A stretch of 7,007 bases of DNA from positions 1 to 7,007 of the forward strand of contig JAJYJL010000425.1 of assembly GCA_021789565.1 (NCBI GenBank). The letters run 5' to 3'. Position numbers and translations under genes: made by a program. Position 1 is the first letter of the stretch. Each line of letters opens with the position of its first letter. Under the pieces are notes generated by a model. The model was not told the origin of the DNA and did no database searches. It saw only the letters and a list, made by a program, of their open reading frames with translations. Source of the stretch: Acidobacteriota bacterium (GTDB lineage: Bacteria > Acidobacteriota > Terriglobia > UBA7540). Of this stretch, positions 6,669-7,007 are shown in pieces.

Positions 6669-7007
6669 GAAGCCATTTCAAAACCCTGTACAAAGGGTTG
6701 GATTTCGGGTAGTTATTTTCCTGTGGAGGAGGATCGCGAGCGTCAACAGCGCCAGAGGGAGGGCCGATGGCGCGATACGGTCGGTTGCTGACCGACGCCC
6801 AGTGGGAAAAGATCCGGCCCTTGCTCCCCCAGCGACCGCCGCGACCGCGCGGTGGCCGGCCTCCGGCCCCTGACCGCAAAGTGCTGGAAGGCATTTTGTG
6901 GATGCTGTGCAGCGGGGCTCGCTGGCAGGATTTGCCCGAGGAGTTTCCGTCACCTGCCACGTGCTGGCGACGGCTGCGGGACTGGGAGGAGCAAGAGGTT
7001 TGGCTCG
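6669..7007 (+). mobile_element. IS5-type insertion sequence, left part
   Basis: The transposase start at 6767 requires a left IS end shortly upstream. The likely terminal inverted repeat begins near GAAGCCATTTCAAAACCC (6669-6686), which resembles ends I recall from IS5-family elements and is preceded by CTAG, a plausible target duplication. The exact boundary cannot be fixed because the right end lies outside the window. Within the end, AACCCT (6682-6687) and AGGGTT (6694-6699) form a small inverted repeat. Confidence 0.55.
6767..7007 (+). CDS. IS5-family transposase (DUF4096-type N-terminus), partial at right edge
   Basis: DDE transposase that would mobilise the insertion sequence. Eighty codons are visible with no stop. 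The N-terminus M-A-R-Y-G-R-L-L-T-D-A-Q-W-E-K-I-R-P-L-L-P carries the L-T-D-x-Q-W-x-x-I-x-P-L-L-P signature of the IS5-type insertion-element domain. It is followed by the usual proline/arginine-rich linker with G-R-P-P (about 30-33), the D-R-K-V-L-E-G-I-L-W segment, a G-A-R-W-Q-D-L-P motif and a C-W-R-R-L-R-D-W helix. The catalytic DDE residues lie beyond the window. ATG 6767 is preceded by AGAGGG at 6754-6759, 7 nt away. Because the frame is still open at the edge, I cannot tell whether the gene is complete or split into two frames, as in some IS5 relatives. Confidence 0.88.
   Translation, partial: MARYGRLLTDAQWEKIRPLLPQRPPRPRGGRPPAPDRKVLEGILWMLCSGARWQDLPEEFPSPATCWRRLRDWEEQEVWL

Noticed and set aside
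6598..6960. Minus-strand open frames of 91-120 codons at the right edge
   Set aside because: They are antisense to the IS5-type transposase and its upstream end; the plus-strand frame has clear family motifs.

Overview
The window reads as a bacterial chromosome segment in which a few housekeeping genes sit among decayed and mobile DNA. Intact genes are adenylate kinase and class II fructose-1,6-bisphosphatase (GlpX), plus an exported TPR-repeat protein. All three are on the minus strand. The exported TPR protein, the pseudogenes and the large-serine-recombinase family would suit an Acidobacteriota-like or similar environmental Gram-negative genome. That is inference; no marker gene here settles the lineage.

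Layout. 1-462 (minus): 5' part of a group II intron RNA, whose 5' end GTGTG is at 462 and whose body and reverse-transcriptase ORF would lie left of the window. 463-707: no gene, but three strong hairpins, two of which share an identical 13-nt core; the intron is inserted 8 nt past one of them. 708-1959 (plus): large serine recombinase pseudogene with the N-terminal half of the catalytic domain missing, two in-frame stops, one frameshift, a lost zinc-ribbon cysteine and a clipped C-terminus. 2050-3027 (minus): glpX. 3028-3397: 370-bp spacer with a GC-rich interrupted palindrome. 3398-4096 (minus): adk with a Cys3-Asp zinc-type LID. 4097-4334: spacer with a possible adk promoter. 4335-about 4850 (minus): C-terminal fragment of an Fe-S (CCG-domain) subunit or domain of a D-lactate/glycolate-oxidase type enzyme, truncated and frameshifted. 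4998-6446 (minus): exported TPR protein. 6447-6668: spacer with a possible TPR-gene promoter. About 6669-7007 (plus): left end of an IS5-type insertion sequence; its transposase runs off the right edge.

How the genes relate. adk and glpX are co-directional but 370 bp apart, so a shared operon is possible, not shown. Adenylate kinase maintains the adenylate pool and GlpX serves gluconeogenesis or the Calvin cycle. I see no dedicated multi-gene system. The most distinctive part is the left 700 bp, where a group II intron, repeated hairpins and a dead integrase-like recombinase are stacked together.
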